Positions 26,322 to 35,728 are shown, counted from the first letter of the stretch. The stretch is DNA of 64,000 bases from Desulfovibrio sp. (GCA_017528345.1 JAFXOX010000065.1:1-64000); one strand, 5' to 3'. Numbers and translations are program-made. The notes: generated by a model not told the origin, from the sequence alone.

Positions 26322-27686
26322 TTATTTGTCTGAAGTCTGTTTTTTATGACTTGAGCGCAGATGCATGCGCACAGGTGCGTGAGCAATATCAAAGAGCTTA
26401 CGCAGGCCACGCTCCAAATAACGCAAATAGCTCTCGGGCACACGCGTGGCATCACTGACAAAAAAGACAAAAGTTGGAGGCTCGGACTCAGCCTGGGTCA
26501 AATAGAAGAAGCGCGGCCGGGAGCGCCTGACGACAGGCGGCTGATGCCGATTCAAGACCTCTTCCATGGCCCGGTTAAGCTTGCCGGTGGGAATACGCTT
26601 GCCACACTCTTCCTTGATCTTTGTGGCAAGAGGCAGAATTTTCTTCAGACCCTGACCACTTTTGGCAGAAACCGCAAGCACTGGCACATGGGCACAAAAG
26701 GCAAGCTGCGCAGAGAGTTCCTTACGAACTTCTGTAAGCTCCCGCTCCGTCAAAAGATCACGTTTATTGAGCAGAACGAGAAAAGGTGTTTTGCGCCGGT
26801 CAAGGAGATCAATGAGCCGTTTATCCTGCACGCTCAGCTCTTCTGTCGCATCCAGAACCAGAAGGGTCACATCGGCTTTGGTGGTCGACTTGAGAGAAGA
26901 ATTGACGGCAAAGCGTTCCACCTCATCGCTGATCTTGGTCTTTCTGCGGACACCTGCCGTATCCACAAAGACATACGCACGCTCACCCACGCTGAAGGAG
27001 ACATCCACACTGTCGCGAGTGGTGCCAGGCACTTCCGAGGTGATCATGCGTTCAGCGCCGGTCAAGGCATTGACGAGAGAGGATTTGCCGGCATTGGGAC
27101 GCCCCAGAAAGGCCAGTCTAAGGGCAGGACGTTTGTTGTTCTCCTCCTTCACTTCCGGGACAAGCGCCGCCATCTGCTGCACAAGATCCGGGATATGCAG
27201 ACCATGGGCTGCGGACACGGCAAGCAAGGGCAAGCCCAGGGCATGGAAGTCCGCACAGAGTCGATCCACATGCTCATGACCATCCACCTTGTTTACGACA
27301 CAGAGCATGGGCAGCCCCGACCTGCGCGCCATTGTCGCCAGATGCGCATCCATGGGCAAAAGTCCGTCTCTGGCATCAACCACAAGACAGATGGCCTGGG
27401 CTGTGGCAAGTACAGACTGAACCTGAGCAAAAATTGCCTCTTCAAATCCCTTCAGGCCATCAGGACCGCTGCTCACTCGTTCGCAGTCCAGAAGGGTCAG
27501 TCCGCCCGTATCCACGAGGGTAAAAAGGGCCTTTTGCCCCTTACGCACGCACCCCTCAAGGGCATCACGGGTAATCCCGGGCCTGTCATGGGTAATGGCG
27601 CGATTACTGCGGATCAGACGGTTGAAAAGCGTTGACTTGCCCACATTGGGCCGGCCAAGAAGCACGATGCGCGGAAGATCATTCAC
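26322..27686 (-). CDS. der: Ribosome biogenesis GTPase Der (EngA)
   Basis: Der carries two GTPase domains in tandem and acts in 50S subunit assembly. Domain 1 has GRPNVGKST, DTGGLTL and NKVDGHEH; domain 2 has GRPNAGKSSLVNAL, DTAGVRRK and NKRDLL; a KH-like domain follows from about residue 350. I chose GTG 27686, which gives VNDLPRIVLLGRPNVGKS and a 454-residue protein, close to the family norm. The frame is open for 34 more codons upstream, but these overlap the preceding gene. Der overlaps the pseudouridine synthase stop by eight bases. Confidence 0.95.
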   Translation of the reverse strand: MNDLPRIVLLGRPNVGKSTLFNRLIRSNRAITHDRPGITRDALEGCVRKGQKALFTLVDTGGLTLLDCERVSSGPDGLKGFEEAIFAQVQSVLATAQAICLVVDARDGLLPMDAHLATMARRSGLPMLCVVNKVDGHEHVDRLCADFHALGLPLLAVSAAHGLHIPDLVQQMAALVPEVKEENNKRPALRLAFLGRPNAGKSSLVNALTGAERMITSEVPGTTRDSVDVSFSVGERAYVFVDTAGVRRKTKISDEVERFAVNSSLKSTTKADVTLLVLDATEELSVQDKRLIDLLDRRKTPFLVLLNKRDLLTERELTEVRKELSAQLAFCAHVPVLAVSAKSGQGLKKILPLATKIKEECGKRIPTGKLNRAMEEVLNRHQPPVVRRSRPRFFYLTQAESEPPTFVFFVSDATRVPESYLRYLERGLRKLFDIAHAPVRMHLRSSHKKQTSDK

Positions 27687-28650
27687 TGCAAATCTCGATG
27701 TTCTGCGTGGAAATGGAGAGCTGAGGGGGCATGCCAGGCACCCTGTAGGGTTCAGGCCAGTCAGGCAGGATGGCAAAAACATGGGCATCAGGCAGGGTCA
27801 GCCTGAAAGAGCACAGATACAAAGGCCCAGAAGCTTGGCGTGCGCCATACTTAGCATCACCCACCAGGGGATAACCAAGATGAGCCAGTTGGGCACGGAT
27901 CTGATGGGTACGGCCGGTGAGAATGCGGACAAGGAGAAGTGTTGCGTCTCGGTTATAGACAAGGGGCGTGACCACGGTTTCAGCGATTTTGCCCATGGTC
28001 GGAGATTGTCCGGCCGCAAACACACAGACCTTTTCAAAACCTTCCTGCCATTGTTTGGCAAGACGATGTCGTAAAAGTCTGGGATTCTTCCAGGGCCAAA
28101 GGCCACAGACCCAACAGAGATATTCCTTGACCAGATGTCCGGCCCGAATCTGGGCCTGCAGACTTCTCAGGGCACTGTGGCTTGTGGCAACCAGAATCAG
28201 CCCCTGCGTGTCCTTGTCAAGGCGATGGGCCGGAACAGGCACAAACGGAGCATTGCCTGCCTCCTGACGCAGCCGCGCAGCCAAGCTATCCTGATGGGCC
28301 GAGCCTGGATGCGTCGGCAGGCCGGCGGGCTTGAGATAGGCCACAAGTTGTCCGTATCGGCCCACTACCGGAGGCAGGGGCGGAAGCGTGACCCCGGGCA
28401 CAAAGGTGCTTTGCCTTGCCATTTTCCAGGCAAAGGGCGGAAGGCGCACAAAGCTACCTGCAGCAATGTGTTCAAAGGGCTTGCAGCGCGCGCCATCGCA
28501 GCGAATCTGACCGGTTCTGATCCAACGGTGCAGAAGCGGCTGCGCAAGATGCAGCCTGCGTTCAAGCAGTTGCAGAAGCTTCTGTCCGCCTTCGGCTTCT
28601 GTCACAAAAAAGCCACTGCCATTGTCAACAGGCGAGGAATTTTCGTCCAT
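27679..28650 (-). CDS. RluA-family pseudouridine synthase
   Basis: Converts specific uridines in rRNA or tRNA to pseudouridine. The 323-residue protein has an S4-like RNA-binding part at about residues 25-75, then the catalytic domain with the RluA signature HRLDKDTQGLILVA, where Asp is the nucleophile, and GRTHQIRAQLAHLGYPLVGD near the C-terminus. RluC or RluD would fit best; which uridine is modified cannot be decided by eye. ATG 28650 has only a weak upstream site. It is the first gene of a two-gene unit with der. Confidence 0.9.
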   Translation of the reverse strand: MDENSSPVDNGSGFFVTEAEGGQKLLQLLERRLHLAQPLLHRWIRTGQIRCDGARCKPFEHIAAGSFVRLPPFAWKMARQSTFVPGVTLPPLPPVVGRYGQLVAYLKPAGLPTHPGSAHQDSLAARLRQEAGNAPFVPVPAHRLDKDTQGLILVATSHSALRSLQAQIRAGHLVKEYLCWVCGLWPWKNPRLLRHRLAKQWQEGFEKVCVFAAGQSPTMGKIAETVVTPLVYNRDATLLLVRILTGRTHQIRAQLAHLGYPLVGDAKYGARQASGPLYLCSFRLTLPDAHVFAILPDWPEPYRVPGMPPQLSISTQNIEICSE

Positions 28651-28724
28651 GGCAGTATTCTGCCTTGAAGCGTTGCTTGCGTCAAGAAGCCCAAACGGGC
28701 TTGAACAGCGCTTTTCGACACGGC

Positions 28725-28753
28725 TTGACGTCGACCAATTTACTGGCTATTTT
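28725..28753 (+). promoter_or_regulatory. Promoter for ffh
   Basis: TTGACG (28725-28730) and TATTTT (28748-28753) are 17 bases apart, 43 bases before the ffh start. A small hairpin AAGCCC-AAAC-GGGCTT lies just upstream. Confidence 0.6.
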
Positions 28754-28795
28754 TTTTTGCTATTTGCGCGATTTTCTCTGAGAGACGGAGTTCTC

Positions 28796-30277
28796 ATGTT
28801 CGAAAGTTTATCTGACAGACTGAGCGGTGTTTTTACAAGCCTGCGTGGCCATGGCCGCCTGACTGAAGAAAATATTCAGGCCGGACTCAGGGAAGTGCGT
28901 CTGGCGCTGCTGGAAGCAGATGTCAATTTCTCCGTTGTCAAAACCTTTGTGGACAATGTCCGCGCCAAATGCGTGGGCCAGGATCTGCTCAAGGGTGTGA
29001 ATCCCGCTCAGCAGGTTGTCAAAATTGTCCACGATGAGCTGGTTTCGATTCTTGGCGGTGAAAGCAGTACCCTCAATCTTGCTGGTGCGCAGCCAGCAAG
29101 TATTATGCTCGTGGGTCTGCAGGGCTCTGGTAAAACCACAAGTGCGGGTAAGCTTGCCAATCTTTTGCGCAAGCAGAAAATGCGTCCCTACCTTGTGCCC
29201 CTTGATGTCTATCGGCCAGCAGCCATTGACCAGCTCATGGTTCTAGCCAAACAGCTAAATATTCCCTGTTTTCCCTCAACCACGGAGATGACACCTCATC
29301 AGATAGCACTTGCGGCCCTAGAACAGGCGCGTGCGGAACAGGCAACCGTGCTGATTCTGGATACGGCGGGCCGGCTGCATGTGGATGAAGCGCTGATGGA
29401 TGAGCTCAAGGACCTCAAGGAGACTCTGCACCCCCAAGAGATTCTCTTTGTGGCCGACGCCATGACAGGTCAGGAAGCGGTCAATGTCGCCCAGGCCTTT
29501 CATGAAAAAATCACCCTGACAGGCGTTGTGCTAACTAAGATGGACGGTGATGCCCGAGGCGGTGCGGCACTCTCCATCCGTTCCGTCATAGGAGCTCCCG
29601 TCAAATTCGTTGGCGTCGGTGAAAAGCTCTCGGAAATGGAGGTCTTCCACCCGGACCGTATTGCCGGCCGCATCCTGGGCATGGGTGATGTACTGACCCT
29701 GGTTGAAAAGGCTCAAGAGACCATTAATGCTGAAGAGGCCGAAGCTCTGGCCAAAAAGATGCGTAAGGCCAGCTTCAACTTTGAAGATTTCCTGCAGCAA
29801 CTGCGTCGCATCAAGAAAATCGGATCTCTCGACAGTATTTTTAAGATGATTCCAGGCTTTTCCGGTATTCGGGAAAAAATTCAGGCGGCGACCAATGCCA
29901 TGCCTGAAAAGGAACTGGTCAAGGTAGAAGCCATTATCAGCTCCATGACCGTTCAGGAACGTCAGAATCCCGATATTCTCAACGGCAGCCGCCGGGCCAG
30001 AATCGCCAGAGGTGCCGGCGTAACCGTGACGGATGTCAACCGTCTGGTGAAACAGTTCGAAGACATGCGCAAGATGATGAAAAGCGTCATGGGTGGGAAG
30101 CAGAAGAGGCCGGCCATTCCCGGTCTTGGTCAAATGAATCTCCCTGGCATGGCCGGTATGGGACTGCCGCCGATGCCTGACAATCAGGGATCTGCGCTAC
30201 GTTTTGGATCATCTTCCTCAAGCAGTGATCAGCGTAAAAAGAAAAAAAAGGAAAAACGCAAGCACGGCAGGAAATAG
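28796..30277 (+). CDS. ffh: Signal recognition particle protein Ffh (SRP54)
   Basis: GTPase that binds signal sequences on ribosomes with 4.5S RNA and targets them to FtsY. I chose ATG 28796 (MFESLSDRLSGVFTSL), with GGAG five bases upstream. The 493-residue protein has the NG domain (GLQGSGKTTSAGKLA, DTAGRLHVD, TKMDGDARGGAALS) and a Met-rich M domain (LRRIKKIGSLDSIFKMIPG). The tail is Gly/Met/Pro-rich and ends in a lysine-rich stretch, somewhat longer than in E. coli. It precedes rpsP, as in many bacteria. Confidence 0.97.
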   Translation: MFESLSDRLSGVFTSLRGHGRLTEENIQAGLREVRLALLEADVNFSVVKTFVDNVRAKCVGQDLLKGVNPAQQVVKIVHDELVSILGGESSTLNLAGAQPASIMLVGLQGSGKTTSAGKLANLLRKQKMRPYLVPLDVYRPAAIDQLMVLAKQLNIPCFPSTTEMTPHQIALAALEQARAEQATVLILDTAGRLHVDEALMDELKDLKETLHPQEILFVADAMTGQEAVNVAQAFHEKITLTGVVLTKMDGDARGGAALSIRSVIGAPVKFVGVGEKLSEMEVFHPDRIAGRILGMGDVLTLVEKAQETINAEEAEALAKKMRKASFNFEDFLQQLRRIKKIGSLDSIFKMIPGFSGIREKIQAATNAMPEKELVKVEAIISSMTVQERQNPDILNGSRRARIARGAGVTVTDVNRLVKQFEDMRKMMKSVMGGKQKRPAIPGLGQMNLPGMAGMGLPPMPDNQGSALRFGSSSSSSDQRKKKKKEKRKHGRK

Positions 30278-30296
30278 GCTTGCCAAGCATTAATAC

Positions 30297-30325
30297 TTGA
30301 TTTTTTTATCTACAATTGCTACTAT
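30297..30325 (+). promoter_or_regulatory. Promoter for rpsP
   Basis: TTGATT (30297-30302) and TACTAT (30320-30325) are 17 bases apart in an AT-rich gap, 17 bases before the rpsP start. The short leader leaves room only for the ribosome site AAAGGAG. Confidence 0.6.
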
Positions 30326-30342
30326 TCATTAAAGGAGTTCCT

Positions 30343-30579
30343 ATGGCAGTGAAGTTAAAACTGACGCGTCTCGGCAGTAAAAAGCATCCCTTTTACCGGG
30401 TGGTGGCAGCAAATGATGAGACCGCGCGAGATGGTCGTCCTTTAGAATTTCTGGGTTACTACAACCCGATGACAAACCCACCAGAAGTGAAACTGAATGC
30501 AGAAAAAATCAAGGAGTGGCTTGATCGCGGTGCAAAACCGACGGATACTGTGCGTTCCCTATTGAAGGAGCATATGTAG
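30343..30579 (+). CDS. rpsP: 30S ribosomal protein S16
   Basis: A 78-residue small-subunit protein that binds 16S rRNA early in assembly. It begins [20 protein letters not shown] and contains [15 protein letters not shown], both diagnostic for S16. AAAGGAG lies eight bases before ATG 30343. It opens the rpsP-khpA-rimM unit. Confidence 0.98.
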   Translation: MAVKLKLTRLGSKKHPFYRVVAANDETARDGRPLEFLGYYNPMTNPPEVKLNAEKIKEWLDRGAKPTDTVRSLLKEHM

Positions 30580-30626
30580 CTAAGTTTCTCTGCCTTCAGA
30601 TAAGGTGGTGGCGAAGGAGGGACGCC

Positions 30627-30857
30627 ATGAGAAACCTTATAGAGTTCATCGCCAAGTCACTCGTCGATCATCCAGAAGATGTTCAGGTGAGCGAGATTGA
30701 AGGCGAACAGACTACCGTTCTGGAGCTGAAGGTTGCACAAGATGATCTTGGAAAGGTAATAGGCAAGCAAGGGCGTACGGCAAGGGCTTTGCGTACCATA
30801 CTGAGTGCAGCTTCGACGAAGGCAAAGAAGCGTACCGTTCTTGAAATTCTCGAGTAA
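30627..30857 (+). CDS. khpA: KH-domain RNA-binding protein KhpA
   Basis: A 76-residue single KH domain with the GXXG-type loop in [19 protein letters not shown]. KhpA-type proteins bind RNA and in Gram-positives act with KhpB on cell-size and small-RNA biology. The position between rpsP and rimM is typical. GGAGGG precedes ATG 30627. Confidence 0.93.
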   Translation: MRNLIEFIAKSLVDHPEDVQVSEIEGEQTTVLELKVAQDDLGKVIGKQGRTARALRTILSAASTKAKKRTVLEILE

Positions 30858-31038
30858 CATCTGACAGATCAAGTTATCCTCATACAAGCAGCGGTTTTGC
30901 AAGATCAGTGGGGTTTGGCAATCTGCTGAACATTGAAAACAAGTTGTGCTCGTCACAACAGTTTGCAGCGTACAAATGTTGTCTTTCAACGAAGAATTTG
31001 GCGCTGTTTGACAGAGAGTCTCTGCGCTCTGGATAATT

Positions 31039-31548
31039 ATGATAAAGTATATTCACATGGGTTCTCTTGGTAGGCCTCATGGAATTTCAGGGGAGATCGT
31101 CCTTGACTGGTACGGCGTCTCCCCCTTTTCGTCTGTAATGACCTTCTGGCTCGTTGTGAGAGATTCTGAGCCCAGGCCCATTCACATCGAACGGGCACGC
31201 AGACACAATGGCCATCTCCTCATCACCATCGAGGGAATCACAAATCGTGATCAGGCAAGCGCCCTGCGCGGCGCCAGACTCTGTTGCCTGCGCAGCGATC
31301 TGCCTGAGCCTGACGAGGGCGAAGCCTATATCAGCGATCTTTTGGGAGCTGATGTTTTTTTGCCCAATGGCACACGACTTGGCCGTTTTTCCCACCTTGT
31401 CCAAGGGGCCTGTGTCTGGTCCATCATTGACGATGATGGCCGCGAGATCCTTTTTCCAGCAGAGGAATCCTTTATCACGGCTCTTGATGCACCGGGCAAG
31501 CGCATTGTCATTGATCCTCCCCAAGGCCTGCTCGAACTCTACCGCTAA
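31039..31548 (+). CDS. rimM: 16S rRNA processing protein RimM
   Basis: RimM helps mature the 3' domain of 16S rRNA in the 30S subunit by contacting S19. The 169-residue protein has the N-terminal barrel (MGSLGRPHGISGEIVLDW, RRHNGHLLITIEGITNRDQA) and the PRC-type C-terminal domain (YISDLLGADVFLPNGTRLGR ... KRIVIDPPQGLLELY). The gap before it (30858-31038, 181 bases) holds no gene I recognise. trmD normally follows; here mutM follows and trmD is on the other strand. Confidence 0.93.
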   Translation: MIKYIHMGSLGRPHGISGEIVLDWYGVSPFSSVMTFWLVVRDSEPRPIHIERARRHNGHLLITIEGITNRDQASALRGARLCCLRSDLPEPDEGEAYISDLLGADVFLPNGTRLGRFSHLVQGACVWSIIDDDGREILFPAEESFITALDAPGKRIVIDPPQGLLELYR

Positions 31549-31559
31549 CGGAAACAGCA

Positions 31560-32393
31560 ATGCCTGAACTTCCTGAAGTTGAAAGCGTTGTGCGTTCTCT
31601 TGCCCCGCATCTGCTTGGCGCAAGGTTTTTACACGTTACCCTGTTGCGAGAAGAGAGTTTGCAGCAAGGAAGCCTCCCCTTATCCGAGCTCTGCGGCAGG
31701 CGTATTCTTTCCCTATCCCGCCGTGGCAAGCTGATCCTGATCGGTCTTGAGACCATCACCAGGCCAAGCACGCTGGTTGTCCATTTGCGCATGACAGGAG
31801 CCCTCCTCTGTCATCCCTCCGCTACGCCTCTGAATCCCCATACCCGCTGCTGTTTTTCCCTCTCAAGCCAGCACAAGCCCCTCGCTCTTTTTTTCGATGA
31901 TATCCGCTGTTTCGGGAAACTCTTTTTGGCAACGGAGTCCATGCTTCGCAGCTGGAAATACTTTGCCGAACTTGGACCAGAACCTCTGGAAACCCGGCTT
32001 GCCCTCTTTGAGGATCGCTTAAGCCAAAGAAAAAGCGCCACCATCAAGGCAGCGCTGCTCGATCAAAAAGTTTTGGCTGGTTTAGGGAATATCTACGCCG
32101 ATGAATCGCTTTTTCACGCACATATTCTTCCAACTCGCCCCGTTGAGAGCCTCAGCCACGAAGAAATCAAGCTTCTCCTGGCAAGCATCAAGCATATTCT
32201 GAAAAAAGCCATCAAAGGATGTGGCACTTCCTTTCGCAACTACAGGGATGCCAACGGACATGCTGGGGCTTTTCAAAACGAGCTCGCGGTTTACGGCAGA
32301 GCAGGTCTGCCCTGCCTCCACTGCCACACGCGCCTGAAGAAAACACGTGTCTGCGGCCGTGGCACCGTTTTCTGTCCCCGCTGCCAGCACTAG
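31560..32393 (+). CDS. mutM: Formamidopyrimidine-DNA glycosylase (Fpg)
   Basis: Removes 8-oxoguanine and cuts the abasic site. The protein starts MPELPEVESVVRSL, with Pro2 and Glu3 as catalytic residues, has the conserved Lys in SRRGKLILIG, the helix-two-turn-helix LAGLGNIYADESLFHAHI, and a C-terminal zinc finger spaced C-X2-C-X16-C-X2-C (CLHC ... CPRC). The 277-residue length is normal. It follows rimM by 11 bases, so it is likely the last gene of the rpsP unit, and is convergent with the next gene. Confidence 0.96.
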   Translation: MPELPEVESVVRSLAPHLLGARFLHVTLLREESLQQGSLPLSELCGRRILSLSRRGKLILIGLETITRPSTLVVHLRMTGALLCHPSATPLNPHTRCCFSLSSQHKPLALFFDDIRCFGKLFLATESMLRSWKYFAELGPEPLETRLALFEDRLSQRKSATIKAALLDQKVLAGLGNIYADESLFHAHILPTRPVESLSHEEIKLLLASIKHILKKAIKGCGTSFRNYRDANGHAGAFQNELAVYGRAGLPCLHCHTRLKKTRVCGRGTVFCPRCQH

Positions 32394-32398
32394 CCTGG

Positions 32399-32875
32399 CT
32401 AATCATCCTCGTGCGTCTTTATCTCATTTTTTTCCTCTTCCTTCACGACAACCGCGTTCAAGGAGTCAAGCAAGGCGTCCACCCCCTTTTTCTCCATACC
32501 GGTAGAGACCACAGAGATAAAGATTGACTCTCTCTGGACAAGTTGGACAAGCAAAGGCAGATTATCTCGTGTCCCTGTGATGGTTACGCGGCCCTTGCCT
32601 TCCTTTTTTTTGACATCTTTCAATTCCAGACGGGCAGGAATTGGCCGCTGCAGGGCGTCCAGCGTAAGTCCTTCACTGTCGTTGACGGCAATCACAAGGC
32701 TTTGCTTGTGATCATGGCTCGTCAGATGCACGCCATTGGGCAGCATCTCCTCAATCCAAGAGTCGTCAACATGCAGGGAAAAAAGGTTCGGTTTCTGACC
32801 AAAGGTCAGCTCCTTGGCAGCAGCCGAGGAACTCAGTACACAACAACACAAAACGCCAAGCAAAAAGGTTCGCAT
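32399..32875 (-). CDS. Small exported protein of unknown function
   Basis: This 158-residue protein starts with a signal peptide (about 1-20, ending SSSAAAKE) and continues as a soluble domain (NLFSLHVDDSWIEEMLPNGV ... ESIFISVVSTGMEKKGVDAL) with a charged C-terminal tail of Glu, Lys and Asp. No family is recognised. AGGCG precedes ATG 32875. It is the last gene of the rnhB-rsmI-smpB string, 12 bases after smpB. Confidence 0.6.
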   Translation of the reverse strand: MRTFLLGVLCCCVLSSSAAAKELTFGQKPNLFSLHVDDSWIEEMLPNGVHLTSHDHKQSLVIAVNDSEGLTLDALQRPIPARLELKDVKKKEGKGRVTITGTRDNLPLLVQLVQRESIFISVVSTGMEKKGVDALLDSLNAVVVKEEEKNEIKTHEDD

Positions 32876-32887
32876 AGTTTCGCCTGC

Positions 32888-33343
32888 CTACAAGAGTTCC
32901 CTGGCCAGATCGCGCTCACAGGCGCGCTGTTTCAAACTTTCCCGATGATCATGCATTTTTTTGCCCCGACCAAGGGCGATTTCCACTTTGACATGGCCGC
33001 GGGCAAAATAGAGACGCACAGGCACAACCGTCAAACCTTTCTGAGCCACAGCTGCAGCCAGGCGTATGATTTCCTGCGCATGCAGCAGAAGGCGGCGGGG
33101 TCTGTCCGGTTGCTGAGGGGTATAGCCGGCATTTTCGTACGGTGAAATATGCAGAGACACCAGCCACGCTTCTCCGTTGCGAAATTCCACATAGCTGTCG
33201 ATAAAGTTGACCTTATGCGCCCTCAGACTTTTGACTTCAGGACCTGTCAGCGCAATGCCCGCCTCGAGAAAATTATCAAGCTCGTATAAAAAACGAGCTT
33301 TTTTATTGACGGCGATATCGGAGGCTGATTTCTTATGCGCCAT
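32888..33343 (-). CDS. smpB: SsrA-binding protein SmpB
   Basis: SmpB binds tmRNA and brings it to stalled ribosomes. The 151-residue protein shows NKKARFLYELDNFLEAGI, LTGPEVKSLRAHKVNFIDSY and the basic tail GRGKKMHDHRESLKQRACER, all typical. It starts only 3 bases after the rsmI stop. No tmRNA gene is visible in the window. Confidence 0.97.
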   Translation of the reverse strand: MAHKKSASDIAVNKKARFLYELDNFLEAGIALTGPEVKSLRAHKVNFIDSYVEFRNGEAWLVSLHISPYENAGYTPQQPDRPRRLLLHAQEIIRLAAAVAQKGLTVVPVRLYFARGHVKVEIALGRGKKMHDHRESLKQRACERDLARELL

Positions 33344-33346
33344 GAC

Positions 33347-34210
33347 TCAGTCCTTTGCTGAGAGCTGACTCTCAGCGGCTTCCTTGCGTTCCCGCAGCAG
33401 GGCATAGAGTTCCTTACTGCTCCAGCCACTGACAACACGCTGCAATTCACGAATCAGATCCCTGGCCCTGCAGCCATGTTCACGCGCGGCGAGCTCAAAG
33501 AGCACTTCATCTTTGGGCGTTCTCAGCTTTTCAGCTGGCGGTCCAATGAGAACTGTCAGCTCACCAAGCAAAGGCGTAGGCAAACGGTCCCAAAATTCAA
33601 GGGGCAAAAGTATAAATTCTTCATGGTCCTTGGTCAATTCACGGCAGACGGCAAGTTCGCGCGCTCCCAAAATGGCCAAAGCCTGCCTGAGGCTCTCTGC
33701 AAGCCGGTCACCACGCTCAAAAAAAATCAACGTGCCGGGTGTTCTCGCAAAGGCCGTAAAAAGTCGACGTTTTCCCGCTGTATCTCTGGGCAGAAAACCA
33801 AGAAAGGAGTAGGGAAGCGGGGGAAGTCCGGCTGCGGACAAAGCGCAGACCGGTGCTGAGGGACCGGGAACCGGTGAGACAGCAATACCCTGCCTGCGGC
33901 AGGCACGCACCAGATGATAGCCGGGATCCGATAGCAGGGGGGTTCCCGCATCGCTAATCAAGGCCACATCCTCTCCGGCCTTCAGCCTGGCCAGAACTTC
34001 TGCCTCACGTTCCTGTTCATTGTGCTCAAAAAAGCTCAGCATGGGACGCTTAGGCAAGCCACAGGCTGTGAAAAGCCGCTGAGCCCGACGCGTATCTTCA
34101 GCCAGAATACAGTCTGCTGTGGCAAGAATGTCACGCGCCCGCAACGATAGATCAGAAACTTCACCTAAGGGTGTGGCAACAATCCAAAGACGTGGATGAC
34201 TTGGGGGCAT
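33347..34210 (-). CDS. rsmI: 16S rRNA (cytidine-1402-2'-O)-methyltransferase RsmI
   Basis: A member of the tetrapyrrole-methylase fold that methylates C1402 of 16S rRNA. The 287-residue protein shows LWIVATPLGEVSDLSLRA, AEDTRRAQRL, ALISDAGTPLLSDPGYHLV and PVPGPSAPVCALSAAGLP. It follows rnhB by 10 bases; the YraN gene often found between these two in relatives is absent. Confidence 0.96.
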   Translation of the reverse strand: MPPSHPRLWIVATPLGEVSDLSLRARDILATADCILAEDTRRAQRLFTACGLPKRPMLSFFEHNEQEREAEVLARLKAGEDVALISDAGTPLLSDPGYHLVRACRRQGIAVSPVPGPSAPVCALSAAGLPPLPYSFLGFLPRDTAGKRRLFTAFARTPGTLIFFERGDRLAESLRQALAILGARELAVCRELTKDHEEFILLPLEFWDRLPTPLLGELTVLIGPPAEKLRTPKDEVLFELAAREHGCRARDLIRELQRVVSGWSSKELYALLRERKEAAESQLSAKD

Positions 34211-34220
34211 AGCAGAGCAC

Positions 34221-34898
34221 CTACAGAGATCTCAGCAGCGACATTTCGTGCTCGTCCGGCTTTTCGGGAAGCACTCTGCGAAAGCTGAGCCTGTGCAACG
34301 GACAGGGGCCATGCGTGGCCAACATGCGCAAGTGCAGAGCAGAACCATAGCCGACATGGCGCTCAAAACCGTATTCAGGCCAGCGTTTGGCCAAAGTGTG
34401 CATCATGGCATCACGATAGGTCTTGGCAAGGATTGAAGCGGCTGAAATAGCGGCAACCGAGGCATCACCTTTAACAATAGCCCGCTGCCAGGGGACACTC
34501 TCGGCATGGTGCCTGCGCCAAAAACGAGCAAGGACATCGGCCGGCACAGTCTTATTGCCGTCAATATAGAGTCCCTTGGGAGCAAGAGACAGTCTTGCCA
34601 CAGCCATGCTCATGGCCATCAGCGTCGCCTGCAGGATATTGATGCGGTCAATGGTTTTTTGCCCCACAAGCCCTATGGCCCAGGCCAGACAGCCTGTTTT
34701 GATCTGACAGGCGAGCGCTTCTCGCTTCTTGGCTGTCAGTTTCTTGGAATCCGTGAGACCTGGCAGGCTAAAATGTTCAGGCAACATAACCGCTGCAGCC
34801 ACTACTGGCCCCGCCAAGCAGCCCCGACCCACTTCGTCGATCCCCGCGCAAGGGCCTTTGTCCGCTTTGGGGACATAGATAAGAAGGGTATCTGCCAT
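34221..34898 (-). CDS. rnhB: Ribonuclease HII
   Basis: Cuts RNA in RNA-DNA hybrids, including single ribonucleotides. From ATG 34898 (GAAGGAAGG upstream) the protein is 225 residues, with the catalytic acidic residues in GIDEVGRGCLAGPVVAAAV, YIDGNKTV and IVKGDASVAAISAASILAK, plus HVGYGSALH. An upstream ATG at 34940 lacks a better ribosome site. Confidence 0.96.
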   Translation of the reverse strand: MADTLLIYVPKADKGPCAGIDEVGRGCLAGPVVAAAVMLPEHFSLPGLTDSKKLTAKKREALACQIKTGCLAWAIGLVGQKTIDRINILQATLMAMSMAVARLSLAPKGLYIDGNKTVPADVLARFWRRHHAESVPWQRAIVKGDASVAAISAASILAKTYRDAMMHTLAKRWPEYGFERHVGYGSALHLRMLATHGPCPLHRLSFRRVLPEKPDEHEMSLLRSL

Positions 34899-35113
34899 AG
34901 ACCTTCCTTCTGTCGCACGCAGGATCTGCGTCTTTGGCAATTCATGCGCTGTGTCAAAAGAAACGTTTTATGATTTTTTGTAAAAAAACCTGAGAGGAAT
35001 TTTCGAAAACACGGAGAGCATATTTCATGCGGACATTTGATGAAGCTCAAGCACACCTTTCACGCAGTCTTTGCAAAAAAAAAAAGCTTGCGACCTTCCT
35101 CTCTGGTGCCCAC

Positions 35114-35146
35114 AAAAAAAAAGCACGGAACATTGCTGCCCCGTGC
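35114..35146 (-). terminator. Terminator after rplS
   Basis: GCACGG (35123-35128) pairs with CCGTGC (35141-35146) around a 12-base loop. On the minus strand it is followed by nine T residues. It lies 38 bases past the rplS stop and separates rplS from rnhB. Confidence 0.85.
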
Positions 35147-35183
35147 CAAAAATATGTCCCTGTATCGCCAACAAGCAGGGATA

Positions 35184-35534
35184 TCAGGAAAAACGGTTGC
35201 GGGGCTTAATACGCGCAGCCTTACCCTTGAGGTTCCGCAGATAGTACAGACGGCTTCTGCGCACACGACCTTCTGTGACCACTTCCACATGATCGATGAA
35301 AGGGGAATACAGCGGGAAAATGCGCTCAACGCCCACGCCGTCAGAAATTTTGCGCACCGTAAAGCTGGCATTGGTGGTACCGCGTGAAACGCGGATGACA
35401 TTGCCCTGAAAAATCTGAATACGTTCCTTTTCGCCTTCTACGATACGCAGATGCACTTTGACCGTATCGCCGGAGCGAAAACTCGGCATATCCATACGCA
35501 TATTTTCGCGTTCAATTTTTTCAATAACGTTCAT
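35184..35534 (-). CDS. rplS: 50S ribosomal protein L19
   Basis: A 116-residue large-subunit protein at the 30S-50S interface. It has the L19 segments [40 protein letters not shown] and [19 protein letters not shown] chose ATG 35534; the codon before it is TTG and would add one residue. The ribosome site is weak, and the leader has two overlapping hairpins, which may set expression. Confidence 0.97.
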   Translation of the reverse strand: MNVIEKIERENMRMDMPSFRSGDTVKVHLRIVEGEKERIQIFQGNVIRVSRGTTNASFTVRKISDGVGVERIFPLYSPFIDHVEVVTEGRVRRSRLYYLRNLKGKAARIKPRNRFS

Positions 35535-35555
35535 CAATTTTTTTCAGCGTGAAGA

Positions 35556-35591
35556 CCCCGACAAACACTGCGGGGAGGAAACGCTGCCTCC
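35556..35591 (-). promoter_or_regulatory. Two mutually exclusive hairpins in the rplS leader
   Basis: In the RNA from the minus strand, GGAGG-CAGCGTTT-CCTCC (35591-35574) and CCCCG-CAGTGTTTGT-CGGGG (35575-35556) share two bases, so both cannot form fully together. They end about 20 bases before the rplS start codon. This layout suits an autoregulatory ribosomal-protein leader, but no L19 leader of this type is known to me for this group. Confidence 0.35.
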
Positions 35592-35728
35592 ATTGTTTTT
35601 CCTCTATTGAACCAAGAGCCATCCCATCTGCTGATCTGACGATCTTCATGAGATTTCCCAAAACCGCAAATCGCAATATCGCAGGTCCGCGTTCTCACAG
35701 GCCAATGCACAGCAGGCAGAGACATCCT

